Source: Eutrigla gurnardus | Lineage: Eukaryota > Chordata > Actinopteri > Perciformes > Triglidae | Assembly: GCA_963514095.1 (NCBI GenBank) | Contig: OY741268.1 | Coordinates: 9,227,300 to 9,291,299, forward strand | DNA: 64,000 nucleotides | Reading direction: 5' to 3' | Shown: one piece after another, positions 12,438 through 24,550 of the stretch | Layout: each line of letters begins with the position of its first letter | How positions within the stretch are numbered: position 1 is the first letter of the stretch | Program-made: the position numbers and the translations under genes | Notes under the pieces: model-generated | What the model was told of the DNA's origin: nothing | The model's input: only the letters and a program-made list of their open reading frames with translations | Database searches by the model: none

Positions 12438-15400
12438 GGAACCGGCGAGGGAAAGGTGTGTTTGTGTGTGTTTGCACAAGTACGAGTGTGTGTGCACTTG
12501 ATGAATGGCACAGACTACAGCTGCGACTCCCCTCTCCCTCTCCGCCATAACCTTGTCCTTCCTCATCACTCAAGCCAGGGTGGCAACGAGGACGACGACC
12601 GCGAGCGAGCGAGCTCCTGGTTTTTAAGCTCAACCAGAATAGGCATAGCGAGCCGGCTATCTATTGCCGCAAACCCCCCCTTCCTCCCTCCGCCACTTCT
12701 GTTTCTCCCCCTGCAAGACATGGGGATCAGGGCCTGAAAAGACCCTGCACGCGTCTGCAACCTTAAGCCCGCTGTGCATTAGAGGTGTGAGAGTCTGCAG
12801 GGTTTTTTTTTTTTTTTTCATCCCCAGCTCTCCTGAACTAGTGGGTCTGCTTCTTTGGATACAATCCTTTTATTTCACGCTGCTCTCACGGTTGGTTTGG
12901 CAAAGCTCCCTCCTCTCCTCCTGCTCTTAAGTCCCAGCGTTGATCAGTGTAGAAAGTTTACTTCTGAGCTTCATGACGCCCTCTTGTTCATCCGAACAAG
13001 TGGAGTACCACATTCAGGACTATATTTACATGTCCGTCCATTCCCTTTCTCTCTTTCTTCACAGCTGGAGTATGTGTTACAACACAATGCTACACTACTC
13101 TTTACTACACTTGTGTTGTACTACACCCTCCCTGCACCTCTCTGCAGCTCCCTTTTCTCCTTGCCGGGGTTGAACGTGCCGAGGTGGGGCTGTAGTTATT
13201 AGCCGTCGGAGCTTGACGTTCATTTGGTGTTATCAGCACTTGTTTAATGGCTACTTAATGGGATTAATGGGCATAAGGTAATGAGCGTGGGATGGAGGAA
13301 TGGCTGCAGGGGGAGGAAAATGGATGGGTCATAGAGGGGGAGAGAGAGAAAGAGGGAGAGGTGAAGGGAGGGAGGGAAGGCGTTGCACACGGCTAACGGA
13401 CTTGCTTACGACAGGATATTGGGGACGGTATAAAGTAGCATCAGGGATCTCAAGCTGCAAACACAGAATGTTTCCTGTAGTTTAGTAGCAGAATACTGAT
13501 GCTAACCGGGTTCCCAGTGGGCTTCAGTATTGCTCCGTTATGTATAACACATGACAAGGCAGCTGTGAGATACAAACTGAAATATCCTCCTTATTTTTTT
13601 ATTTTTCCAAGAGCAACTTTCTGCAAAGATGCAAACACAGAAATCTGCCGGAGTGGAGGGACATCCTTGCCCAGAGGAAGGTCTCGTGGCTCTTTTAGTA
13701 TTCTAGGTAATGGCCCCATCCTTTCCGAGCCAGGAAATTTGGATAGGGACTATATTGCACAGAGAGCGAGGAATTTTAATGTCGTTCGCAGAGGTGACTC
13801 TCTCCTGAGTTATGACAAAAATATTGATCGCGCTTCAACGTCTAGCGGGAGGAGGCGCAGCGGCAAGGGCGGCGAAGAGAGGAATATTGAAGAGGGTAAT
13901 GGCGAAAGGCAGCCAAACGTACGAGGGCACTCAAGACGGACTGAAAGGAGGGCGGGGGGACAGGAGTGGGCAAATGAAAAGATGTTTGCATTGATTGTGC
14001 AGCCAAAAGTGGCCGTGGAAACCTGTATATCATCAAGAGCTAAAAGAGGAATGTCACAATGAATAAAGTCCCTGTCTCTTTGGTCATACGCTTCGCTATT
14101 AATACCTCCCATCACTATTGTTTCTTCTTGATCCAACGCATCTCTTTAGCTCGAGGCGATGCACAGCTAATCTGGGATGTGAAAGAACTGTTGACTGCTA
14201 TATTACTCTGTCTTCCTTCCTCTGCAGTCCACTGGTCCATGGCTAATAAGTTTATAAGGAGGGGAATACTGCTTTATAAAAGGCCATTCAGTCCCTCAGT
14301 GGAATCCCATCACACCTCTAATTACCAGCTTGAGGGAAAAAAAGCGATTTAAGCCCACCGTTTCAGTGTAAAAGGCCTAATGGAGAGGTAGCCGCATAAT
14401 TGTTTACCACTGTGACACATTCACGAAGGCGGGAAGCTGCTGTTTTCAGGCTCGACACGGCAGATGTGTCTAATCGTCTGCTGATGCAGGCGACCTGGGA
14501 GTACACGGAAGACAGGAAAAAAACATTTAGGGAAAATCCCTGTACCCATTTTACCTTTGTTTTCCAGCACAAAGGCGAGCGTTTTTTTTTTGTTTTGACA
14601 CTTCGGTACACTTCCTCGGCAAAGCCAGGAGAATTGATTCTGCACAGCGCTAGTAATTAGCTCGCATTATGAGATCTCCGCTGCCAGCAAAAGCAAAGCC
14701 TGGAAAACCAAAGCTGCTGTGGTTTTAATGCCAGAATCAGATGCTCAGATGTTCGACAGGCTGCCGGGCCGTGGGGCTAAGCCCGGGCTTAGCCCTGACA
14801 CAGAGAGATTGCCGTGTGCAGAAGAGAGGGAGGAAAAATTGCCTTTCATGGATTCAGGCAGATTATAGAGTTTAAGTCACCTGTCTACAACAGTTCATGG
14901 TCACGACGAATACTTTCCATCTATCTTAGGAGCCATTTCCCTTTTTTCCGGGCTGACAATGACAGATTACAATATCGCTCCCAGACTTCTCGCAGTAGTC
15001 ACCATCCCTCACAATGGCAGTTGTCAAGTACAGCAAAGCAGGCCCAGCCCCGTTTACACAGTTCAATGTGATTTTGGAGGCAAAATAGGACATCAATCAT
15101 GAAATCTGAGCTGTGAAACGAAAAAAAGTCCTCCATATGGAGCGGTAGGACATTTGTTCGGCCTGAGTTCAGAGTTCAGAGTAGTAGGAGGAAAATGAAG
15201 CTGGTTCATTTGAGGCTGCGTGGTGACATTTCTAACTTCTGTTGAGAAGTAATTGCAAAGAAATGCATTGACTGTCAAACACACAGATCTATATTTGCTC
15301 AAAAAGCATTAACTGTTTGAAGGTCAGAAGGCGCTGCACACTGGTTGGCCTTTACAATACATGCGGATATTATTGGCTTCTAGAAGGGACTTTTACTTCA

Positions 15401-17230
15401 CAATCTTTGAGACTTCAGTCAAGTGAGTGGATGTTTCTCGACCATAAAAAGTGTCGTTGGGTTGGTTGAGCATCTGCTGATATAGAGATACTTTATGGGG
15501 CCAGGGACATCTTACTGAAGATTTCCCAACCCCCAGATGAATCATCTTGTACTCTAAGTAACACAAATTTTCAATCATGAACCAACTATCATGATTCAGT
15601 ATTTATATTTTAGCTTATGATTTTTTTTAAATTTTGCCTCAATATGTTAAACTGTCCTTGGTACAGTCAATATACTATATTCATTGTAGGTAATTATGAT
15701 CAGACACAGAAGAAAGTAACGTACTTTAACATATCAATATAATAATGTCATGTCACCATTGAGCTACGTTAGCAGAGTTAACAAAAACATTGTCTGCTGG
15801 TTATCACTTATCTGTTTAGCTAACAGATCAATGCTACTGAGAGCTAGCAATCAGCAGTAACTGTGACTGAGAACTCTTCGGGTTTGTTACTTGGTAGCTA
15901 ACAGTGAAGTTAGCTAGTTTGCTAACATGTTATAGTTTCAGTTTACCCATGTGTAAAAAAGAAATCTTCCATCTATTCTACTGGATAGTGATGCCAGCCT
16001 CCTTCGTCTCTGTGGCCCTTTTAGTAAACCAGTTAGGTGCTGAACAGCTGAAAACCAGTTGATGCCCTTTAATGTTTAGTCATTGTAAACAATAGCCAGG
16101 TAAAATAGTGGATGATTATCCCATTATTATGAGGTAATATAACATCTAATGTTTGCTATCTATGAATTAGTGACTGCTTCTCAATGTTACATCAGTCTTT
16201 TGTAGAAGAAACTTTCCTGGAGTTAACAAGGGAAACAATTAGTCGCAGTGAAACAATGAGTCATTCAGTCTTTACTTCCAATGGCTTGACATTAGCAGGT
16301 TTGCATTTCCCATTATAAATCAACCTCTGTGGAGTATAAAAGTTCCCTTCCTGGGATATGATGTGGCCCGTGTGGAAGTGGTTGAAGATTTACAATTGTT
16401 GGGGGGGTGGAAGCAGAACATTTTGTCATTTGGATTGGCTTCATTTCAACCAAATGACTTTGAATTAACGATGCCCATTTTGGAGAAAGAAGTAAGCTGT
16501 AGTTTCATTTCAGATTTGGAGATCATTCATCCATTCCAATGGGGTAACATGCGATCGGTTGGTCAAGCGATTAAGAGAGAGGGGGAAAAAAGATTCAATT
16601 ATGAGAACTTTGTCCTCAGACCCGGTTCATTTCATCTGGGCGTCGGTCATATCATTTACCACCAACTTGTTGCCCAAAAGACAAGAAAAGTGTTCTTTCC
16701 TTGAAGGCAAAATGAGGAAAAAAAAAGAAATTCAAAAAGAAGCCAGTTTGACATGTAGTCTTTGCATTCTCCCCGCTCTCCTCCTCCTCTTCCTCCTCTT
16801 TCTCTCTGGCCTCTTGCATCTCCTGTAGTGCATTTTGCTAGTCTTCTACTTCGGCTCCTCTTGACAGAACTGCATTGCAACCCCCCTCCTCTTGCTCATC
16901 ATCAGTGCATCGCCTCTCCTGTCCTGCCCGCTGCAGTATGGCAGTAGCCTTTACAGACTTGTGCATCCCTCCTTCCTGCTATTGCCTTCACAGTATGTTG
17001 CCCACCTTCCCTTCTCCCCCCTCCCTGCCCCCCTAAGTCTCCCCCACTGCCACACACTCACCCCCGCTGAGTGTTGGCAGCAGCGCGACACCTTAGATAA
17101 TCGAGCCTTGCTGTCTTGTTCGCTCCTTGATAGACAAAGCGGTTGTTTTCCTTAACGAGGACAAACAACGTATAGTTGGTAACGTGTTGTTAGAATATGC
17201 TGTGTTTAATTCTAATCTTTTTTTTATTAG

Positions 17231-17269
17231 ACCCCAAAGGCTCCAAAAATGAAGCTACTCACAAGAAAG
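17231..17269 (+). CDS. glra1: Probable glra1 cassette exon, 39 nt (13 residues)
   Basis: Upstream are a branch-point match (CTAAT at 17212-17216) and a run of T ending in ATTAG at 17230. Downstream is the donor AAAG/GTACTT. The exon is 39 nt, a multiple of three, and has no stop. It fits the phase-1 junction between exons 2 and 3 exactly: the G from exon 2 plus AC makes Asp, and the final G plus GT makes the usual Gly. The inserted peptide would be DPKGSKNEATHKK, which is charged and flexible. It would sit between the N-terminal helix and beta strand 1 of the extracellular domain. I recall that a longer zebrafish alpha-Z1 variant with a short N-terminal insertion has been described, which would be comparable, but I cannot check length or sequence. 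Use of this exon is inferred from splice signals only. Confidence 0.55.
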
Positions 17270-18409
17270 GTACTTTCTTTTTTCTTTTTTTCCATTTTTT
17301 TCTTCTTCTTTTCTTCCCTGACCAAGGATTTGTGTTTGTTTAACAACTCCTGCGACGATGAGGCATTTCCCAAAATGTCTCCTTGGTTTCAGTAAGTAGA
17401 GATTGCCATGTATGGTTGCAGGTTCTGTCCAAATGTCCTTTTCTAGGAATCACTGTAGAACATCTGGTGACAGGAGAAATTAAGCAAAAAGAAAAGAAGA
17501 AAACATTAGCAATATTTCAAGCTGTCCTTAACTCAGTGTTGACGCAGACATTTTTCTTTCTTAATGCCATGCGTAATTGTTTCATTAGTGGCAAAAACAC
17601 ATTGGAAAAATAGCTCAGCGTGACAACAGTTAATTCATCCAAAACAGCAACTATTCAGCTGTTTATCCTAGGCCTCTCTCCATAAAACTGTCAGTTCTCT
17701 CTGGCAAAAAATCAAAGCCTTTTATGAGAAAGTATGGCTTTTTTTGTCTGCTTTATGAAGGCAAATGTAGCCACGCAGCTCTTTTTTTTTTTACTTGGCT
17801 TGTGTGTAACTTCACCTTGCGTCATTCTGCTGCTCAGGAAACTTTAATCTTCAGCTACTTTAGCTATATATTCTACCGTATGCATATATGACACTTGGCA
17901 TCTCCCGTGCATAGCAGATAGCTATAACATGGGTCGACTTCCTTCAATGTCAAGTTGAACAAAATCCCTACTGGGTGCCAAATAATGGAGCGCTGATAGT
18001 GAGTCACGGGTGAGTGGAACAAGTGAAAAAAGACATCTGCTTGAGAAATGAGCAGAAGGACAAGCTGTCACACAGCATTTGGATCAGGGATATGTTTTAA
18101 TTTCATTTTTGCAGGAGTGAATATCGTGCTATAGAAGATACAGTTCATATTTCCTCTTGCAACACACTGGAAGACTGCAGGTTAAGTAACTGTGCAGTAA
18201 AATGTCTATAGTGTTCAGTATTGTGTTCCTTTGTGTGTGTACAGTTACCTGACAGCTGGGAGCTAACATCACCACAGATCCTGACTCATCACAACCTTTG
18301 CAAAGTCCAAATGTTTTACCCAAAAATTGCATTTGGGTCCTCACAGTGTGGTGCTGAGAGACAAACTCAAAGCCCTGCAGACTTCAATCGGTGCAGCAGT
18401 ATATATATA

Positions 18410-19065
18410 ATATAATGTAATATGGTAGAGCATAGTAAAGGGCAGTAAAATACAATAGAGTTTAGTAAAGTATGCTGATGATTTCAGATAGTAATAGTCA
18501 TAGTATTCTATATAATATAATATAGTACTTACTTACAGTAAATTGTGGTTAAATACAACACAGTTTAGTGTATCAATGTGATGATTAAAAGAACAGCACA
18601 GTAGACGACCTCGTGCAATATATTATAGTACAGTATAATAATCACATTACACCATATATATATATATATATATATAGTGTATCAATGTGATGATTAAAAG
18701 TACAACACAGTAGACGACCTTACATTATAGTACAGTATAATAATTGCATTACAGTGTAGTAGAATACAATAGAGTTTAGTGAAGTGTGGTGATTAGTACA
18801 GAATAGGATTATAGCTGTTATACAGTAGAACACAGTACAGTATAGTACTTAACCCAGTAAAGTGTATTATAATACAATAAGTCTTGATTGATTTGATCAT
18901 TTTTAGTAAAAAAAGATGCTAAAAGATCATATTTCTATAAAAGTACAATACAGTAGAGTTCTGTATCATAAAAACCGTCTATTATAGCTCAGTATAATAA
19001 TTAAATTACATGACTGTAAAGTGTAATAAATGTAATACAGTTAAGTGGGATATGGTGATCAATGC
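18410..19065. repeat. Degenerate precursor repeats beside the minisatellite
   Basis: This stretch is AT-rich and full of AGTACAGTATAATA, AATACAATAGAG and TTTAGTGAAGT words related to the adjacent minisatellite. A longer duplication is visible: GTGTATCAATGTGATGATTA occurs at about 18568 and again at about 18677, each followed by CAGTAGACGACCT. An (AT)n tract lies between the copies at 18654-18676. It appears to be an older, diverged flank of the same array. Confidence 0.75.
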
Positions 19066-20850
19066 AGAACAGTATTACATAGTGCAGTACAGTACAATAA
19101 AGTGTGGTAGAATACAGCACAGTGTCACATAGTACAGAGTACATTAGAATACAACACAGTGTTAATAATATCGAGTACATTAGAATACAGCACAGCATTA
19201 CATAGTACAGAGTACATTAGAATACAACACAGTGTTAATAATATCGAGTACATTAGAATACAGCACAGCATTACATAGTACAGAGTACATTAGAATACAA
19301 CACAGCATTACATAGTACAGAGTACATTAGAATACAGCACAGCATTACATAGTACAGAGTACATTAGAATACAACACAGTGTTAATAATATCGAGTACAT
19401 TAGAATACAGCACAGCATTACATAGTACAGAGTACATTAGAATACAGCACAGTGTTAATAATATCGAGTACATTAGAATACAGCACAGTATTACATAGTA
19501 CAGAGTACATTAGAATACAGCACAGTGTTCCATAGTACAGAGTACATAAGAATACAGCACAGTATCACATAGTACAGAGTACATTAGAATACAACACAGT
19601 GTTAATAATATCGAGTACATTAGAATACAGCACAGTATTACATAGTACAGAGTACATTAGAATACAACACAGTGTTAATAATATCGAGTACATTAGAATA
19701 CAGCACAGTATTACATAGTACAGAGTACATAGAATACAGCACAGCATTACATAGTACAGAGTACATTAGAATACAGCACAGTGTTAATAATATCGAGTAC
19801 ATTAGAATACAGCACAGCATTACATAGTACAGAGTACATTAGAATACAACACAGTATTACATAGTACAGAGTACATTAGAATACAACACAGTGTCACATA
19901 GTACAGAGTACAGTTGAATACAGCACTACATAGTACAGAGTACATAGAATACAGCACAGTATTACATAGTACAGAGTACATAGAATACAGCACAGTATTA
20001 CATAGTACAGAGTACATTAGAATACAGCACAGTATTACATAGTACAGAGTACATTAGAATACAGCACAGTGTCACATAGTACAGAGTACAGTTGAATACA
20101 GCACTACATAGTACAGAGTACATAGAATACAGCACAGTATTACATAGTACAGAGTACATAGAATACAGCACAGTATTACATAGTACAGAGTACATTAGAA
20201 TACAGCACAGTATTACATAGTACAGAGTACATTAGAATACAGCACAGTATTACACAGTACAGAGTACAGTTGAATACAGCACTACATAGTACAGAGTACA
20301 TAGAATACAGCACAGTATTACATAGTACAGAGTACATTATAATACAGCACAGTGTTAATAATATCGAGTACATTAGAATACAGCACAGCATTACATAGTA
20401 CAGAGTACATTAGAATACAGCACAGTATTACACAGTACAGAGTACATTAGAATACAGCACAGTGTTAACAATATCGAGTACATTAGAATACAGCACAGTA
20501 TTACATAGTACAGAGTACATAGAATACAGCACAGTATTACATAGTACAGAGTACATTAGAATACAGCACAGAGTCCCATACTACAGAGTACATTAGAATA
20601 CAGCACAGTTTTCCATAGTAAAGAGTACATTAGAATACAGCACAGTGTTACATAGTATAGAGTACATTAGAATACAGCACAGTATTACACAGTACAGAGT
20701 ACATTAGAATACAGCACAGTGTTAATAATATTGAGTACATTAGAATACAGCACAGTATTGCATAGTACAGAGTACATTAGAATACAGCACAGTGTTACAT
20801 AATACAGAGTACAATAAAGGTCAGTAGAGTTCTCTACAGTATCACATAAT
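19066..20850. repeat. Minisatellite of ~36-37 bp units with 178-bp higher-order repeat
   Basis: Roughly 48-50 tandem units are present (estimated from length). The common unit is 37 bp and includes TAGAATACAGCACAGTATTA followed by CATAGTACAGAGTACAT. A 36-bp variant replaces the middle with GTTAATAATATCGAG, and a shorter variant reads CAGTTGAATACAGCACTACA. That rare variant occurs at 19911, 20089 and 20267, exactly 178 bp apart each time, showing amplification of a five-unit block. Minus-strand open frames of about 60-70 residues repeating MYSVLCNTVLYS are a by-product of the array and not evidence of a protein. Confidence 0.97.
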
Positions 20851-21080
20851 ACAGTAGAGTAGAGAATATCGCTGCAACACAATTGTTCTGTGTTGATCCG
20901 TGTTGAAGAATCTCTTTCGGCCCATTTAGCTTGTTAGCTTAACATGCTAACGCTTGTAGCACAGCGAGCCCTTTACACAGTGGCTCCTGTCAGTTGTTAC
21001 TAATGTGTGTGTGGCCCTAATTTACATGAGCAGAGAGGAAGCCGTGGTAGAACCCCCCGACGCCGCCACCAACACTCTAC

Positions 21081-21097
21081 GCACTCACACACTCACA

Positions 21098-21162
<65 letters not shown>

Positions 21163-21203
21163 ACACACACACAAACTCACACACTCACAGTCACACACTC
21201 ACA

Positions 21204-21239
<36 letters not shown>

Positions 21240-21253
21240 CACACACTCACACT

Positions 21254-21281
<28 letters not shown>
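21081..21281. repeat. Long imperfect (CA)n microsatellite
   Basis: About 200 bp of CA repeat broken by CT and AA interruptions (ACTCAC, AAACTCAC). The interruption pattern itself repeats, so part of the array has grown by block duplication. Confidence 0.97.
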
Positions 21282-21284
<3 letters not shown>

Positions 21285-22310
21285 TGTGGTGCATCCTGCA
21301 ATTAGTGCTGCAGGACTTTCCAGGCAATTACTGCTGGTGATGGAGCAGACAGCAAAGGTGATGCACTGAGCAATCTTCTTGGGCAGCGCTGCTAGACACA
21401 GTTTAAGGTTATTTCAATGTTTTCTAGCGACGGAATATTCCTTTGTAATTATAGCGTCGGCGCTGAGGAAACACCGGAGGTCCCAGTCCTCAAAGGCTGC
21501 TTCGTCTTAAGAAGATTAAAAACAAAAATTCTACTTCAGCAGCGGCTTTATCCTCAGCGCTGCAGATATGATCCTTTTGTGTCTGATTACTCTGGGTGAC
21601 TAATACTGTTGAGAGAGACTCTGTTGGTTTGCAGACTAAAGATCCCAATTACCTCCAGAGCTTATTCCACTGGCCAATACTGTCGTCCTCACAGGAGACA
21701 GCGTTTTACATTAGCAGGCAGCTGCCCGTCTGCTTCCAGGCTGCCGCCGTGCATAACTTACGGCTCTGCACTCGGCAGGGGGGGGATGCAGAGCTTATAA
21801 AGAAATAATTTCTCATTTTAATGTTCAAATAGCAGGAGGAGAATTAGAGCCTCGAGGAGTTTGCGTATGTGTTAGAGAGGAAGGGGATGTCAATCTTCAT
21901 CTCATAAAACAATATTTGTCATGGTGACTTGAGGCATTGTGGCAGCAAAAAGTTGATATATTGGATGAGCCAAAAACCAACATTGAACTCTGGAATCATT
22001 TCTACACAGTCTGTATTAGATGCCCCCCTTGATTTCCTTAGTCTGCCATATTGATCATTGGAGTCATGAGGATGTAAACAGAGTTAAAGGCCTGGAAAGG
22101 CTGGTTCTCTTTTTAAATAGACCAGGCACATATTGCACAATTTCTTATTCAGCTCAGCGAACCTAAAGAAAACCATCAACCTGGCTAACAATCCAGGAGG
22201 CTAATTTATCAAAGAGAAGGAAAAAGTTATTATCACACCAGGGCAAGTTTACATTCTAACCTACTTTAATGTGCATGGTAATGATGAAATAAATGATAAA
22301 GAAAGATTAG

Positions 22311-23049
22311 TTAAAGCTACTGTGAGGAACTTACACTTTGTGTTGATTTTGGCGGCCCCTGTGGACAAAAGCAGTGGTGTTTCCAATCACCAGACTCCCT
22401 TTAGAAAACCTCTAATTTTACTGCAACATGGTCTGACAGTCTCCTTCGTTTAGTTCTGGTCCTGGTTCTCTCTTGCCTCCCTTCCCTGCACCGGGCCCAA
22501 CAATACAGCCTGGGCCTCCAGCAGCGTGGTGTCGGTGTTGCCTCCCAGCAGGTTCGGCGGAGCAGTGAGGGCGCGGAGCTGTCCACTACCCGCCGGAGCT
22601 CCGACTGCAGGTTGAAGGCGACAGCGATCGGATCTGGGTCCGTCCGCGGTGGGCTGGTCGCTGCTGGAGGCCCCGCTGAATCCCAGCTGATGACGTTTCT
22701 GGTGAACCTGCATGATTTCCTCTGGGGAGTTTTGCTTTCAGTAGCCTGACACCCATTAACTGGTAACTAACCAGTTCATTTTTATGAAAGAAAAAGCTAA
22801 TGGATGTGAAATAATAGAGGCACTTTCCTTTTACAGAGAGCTTTACCACAACATTGATGTCATTTATCTTTTTCAATGATGTCCTCGTGGTTTGTTAACA
22901 GTTAACCGTTGACATCCCGTCCGATTTCACCAGAGTTTGAGCTGATAGTCGTTACGAATAACTATCTGCTCATTTGTTTACATCTTGTTTACTTATGGCA
23001 GGCGTCACTATGTTCATAACCAATTAAAAGCTCCTCACAGTAACTTTAA
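22311..23049. mobile_element. 739-bp non-autonomous DNA element with inverted ends and TTAA borders
   Basis: The left border reads TTAA then AGCTACTGTGAGGAACTT. The right border, reverse complemented, reads TTAA then AGTTACTGTGAGGAGCTT. The ends are therefore about 18-bp inverted repeats with two mismatches, and each is flanked by TTAA. A GC-rich centre (about 22440-22720) contrasts with the AT-rich surroundings. No transposase is encoded; the minus-strand open frames of 60-96 residues inside show no recognisable domain. TTAA borders fit a piggyBac-like target site, but a TA target (Tc1/mariner) cannot be excluded because the TTAA could belong to the termini. Confidence 0.7.
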
Positions 23050-23439
23050 GTGAGAATCTGACATTGTCACAAAGAATCCACCAACACTGACAATACTCTT
23101 TGACAGAAACAAACATAATTTGACCTGCAATATGGCTGCCAGATGTGCTGCTCAACCACTGGAACGTTCTCTATCGACAGCTAACAACTCATCAGGAAGG
23201 AGTTGGCACGCTGCAGATTAAAGCTCATTGATTTGATCATAGTTCTCATTTAGCACAGCAAGCAATAAGAGAGAATTGTATTTCCCTTCTGTGCTTTGAC
23301 CCTCCAGCCTTTTACTGGTAACAATGGTTAGTGATGCACAAAACTTGCTCTCTATAATCACAAGCGGTAATGATGATTATTGCAGCAAAGCCGTGTGCAG
23401 GCTCGTCCCTTTAAATCTCGGCTTTCGACACCTTTTGTG

Positions 23440-23980
23440 GAATTGTCAATTTTAGGGGGGAAGAGGGGAATACGGCAGAGGAGACATAGAGGAAAGGGAT
23501 TAGGTTAATGCAGGAGGAAGAGAGGGAAGATGTCTTATGCAAAAAGGAGAAAAGGACGTACGGGAGACTGAAAGGAAAGGAAAGGCAAACGTAAGTAAAG
23601 GACAAAGTACCAAAGAAAAGGGTCACGAAGAAAGAGAAATTACATTATGGAGAGAAGGGAAGAAAAGGGACAAAACATTCAATTAAAGAACATTGAAGGC
23701 AAGTAGAGGACATCGAGGGAAAGATGGAGAATATATGATGAAATTAGAGGCAGAAATGTTAAAGAAAAGAGACAAAATGAGAAGAAAGAAGAGAAAGAAA
23801 AGATGAAGAGGGGAAACAAAGAGAGCGGCGGCAGAGCAAAGAATGAAAGTCAAATAATCCTGAAGCAGACACTCGACGAGGAGAGGAAGCCATCATCGTG
23901 GAGGAGACGTAGGAGGACGGGGAGACAGGAGGAGAGAGGAGATAGGACACAGAGAGGGGGGGAGGGAGGGGCAGATTTCT
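23440..23980. repeat. Purine-rich tract
   Basis: For about 540 bp the + strand is dominated by A and G (words such as GAAAGGAAAGG, GAGGAGAGAGG, AGAAGAAAGAAG). It is degenerate simple sequence with strong strand asymmetry, and open frames across it are Lys/Arg/Glu-rich artefacts. Confidence 0.8.
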
Positions 23981-24253
23981 CTTCCAGCGTGTTCAGCAGA
24001 TTCCAGTCAGCAGGTCGGAACCCGAAGCTTCGCCGCGGCCGCCGTCGGCAGCAGCCGTTCTTCCTGATTAGAGGCTCCACTCGCCTCCTTCTGTTGCGGG
24101 ATGTTCAGCACATATTACACACAACTCACCTCCTCGCACCGGCGCTTTATGCAGATTAATGTTAGGCCAAGGGATATTTGTCTGCTAACAGATTCTGGGC
24201 TCTCCTTCCCCCCGTCGGTGCCGTGCAAGAGGCCCGAGGATTCAATCTGTCTC

Positions 24254-24550
24254 TGTAGATTTATGCTTATCCAAGTGCCCGGTTCTATGGAGGACGGCTT
24301 TGTAATATGATTGCATCGTGCTTCTGAGAGGTGACACTTTAATGTGACGACTGCAGGTTGGAGCATATTGCAGTTATTCTACTTCTTTTTTCCTTTTTTT
24401 TATTGAGAGCAAAAAAGAAAAAAAATCTGCTGCTATGTAGATTTATGCTTATCCAAGTGGCCTGTCTCATGGAGAACACCTTTATAATGTGATTGCACAG
24501 TGGAGCAGAAAGCTAACACTGCAGAATGATAACTGCAGGCTGGAGTGTGG
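24254..24550. repeat. Local duplication, two ~115-bp diverged copies
   Basis: TGTAGATTTATGCTTATCCA starts at 24254 and again at 24436, 182 bp apart. Each is followed by AAGTG, a CATGGAG/TATGGAG word, a CTTTRTAATRTGATTGCA block and a final AACTGCAGG/GACTGCAGG word near the end. The copies are clearly related but diverged. I do not recognise the sequence as a known transposon. Confidence 0.75.

Noticed and set aside
13499..14062. 187-residue open frame on the + strand
   Set aside because: It has no recognisable domain, low-complexity Arg/Gly-rich stretches, no splice or promoter context, and overlapping open frames of similar quality on both strands. It is best explained as chance in intron 2.
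16363..16704. 113-residue open frame (starting MARVEVVEDLQLLGG)
   Set aside because: It looks moderately protein-like, but there is no family match and no transcript signals, and it ends in a simple-sequence region.
19066..20850. CRISPR-like array
   Set aside because: The units are contiguous with no unique spacers, and the context is a vertebrate intron. It is a minisatellite.
19565..20882. Minus-strand open frames repeating MYSVLCNTVLYS
   Set aside because: They are by-products of the tandem array. Units of mixed 36 and 37 bp do not keep one frame, as a real repeat protein would.
22401..22876. Overlapping minus-strand open frames in a GC-rich patch
   Set aside because: They lie inside the TTAA-bordered element, overlap each other in different frames and show no domain. 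The open reading follows from the GC content.
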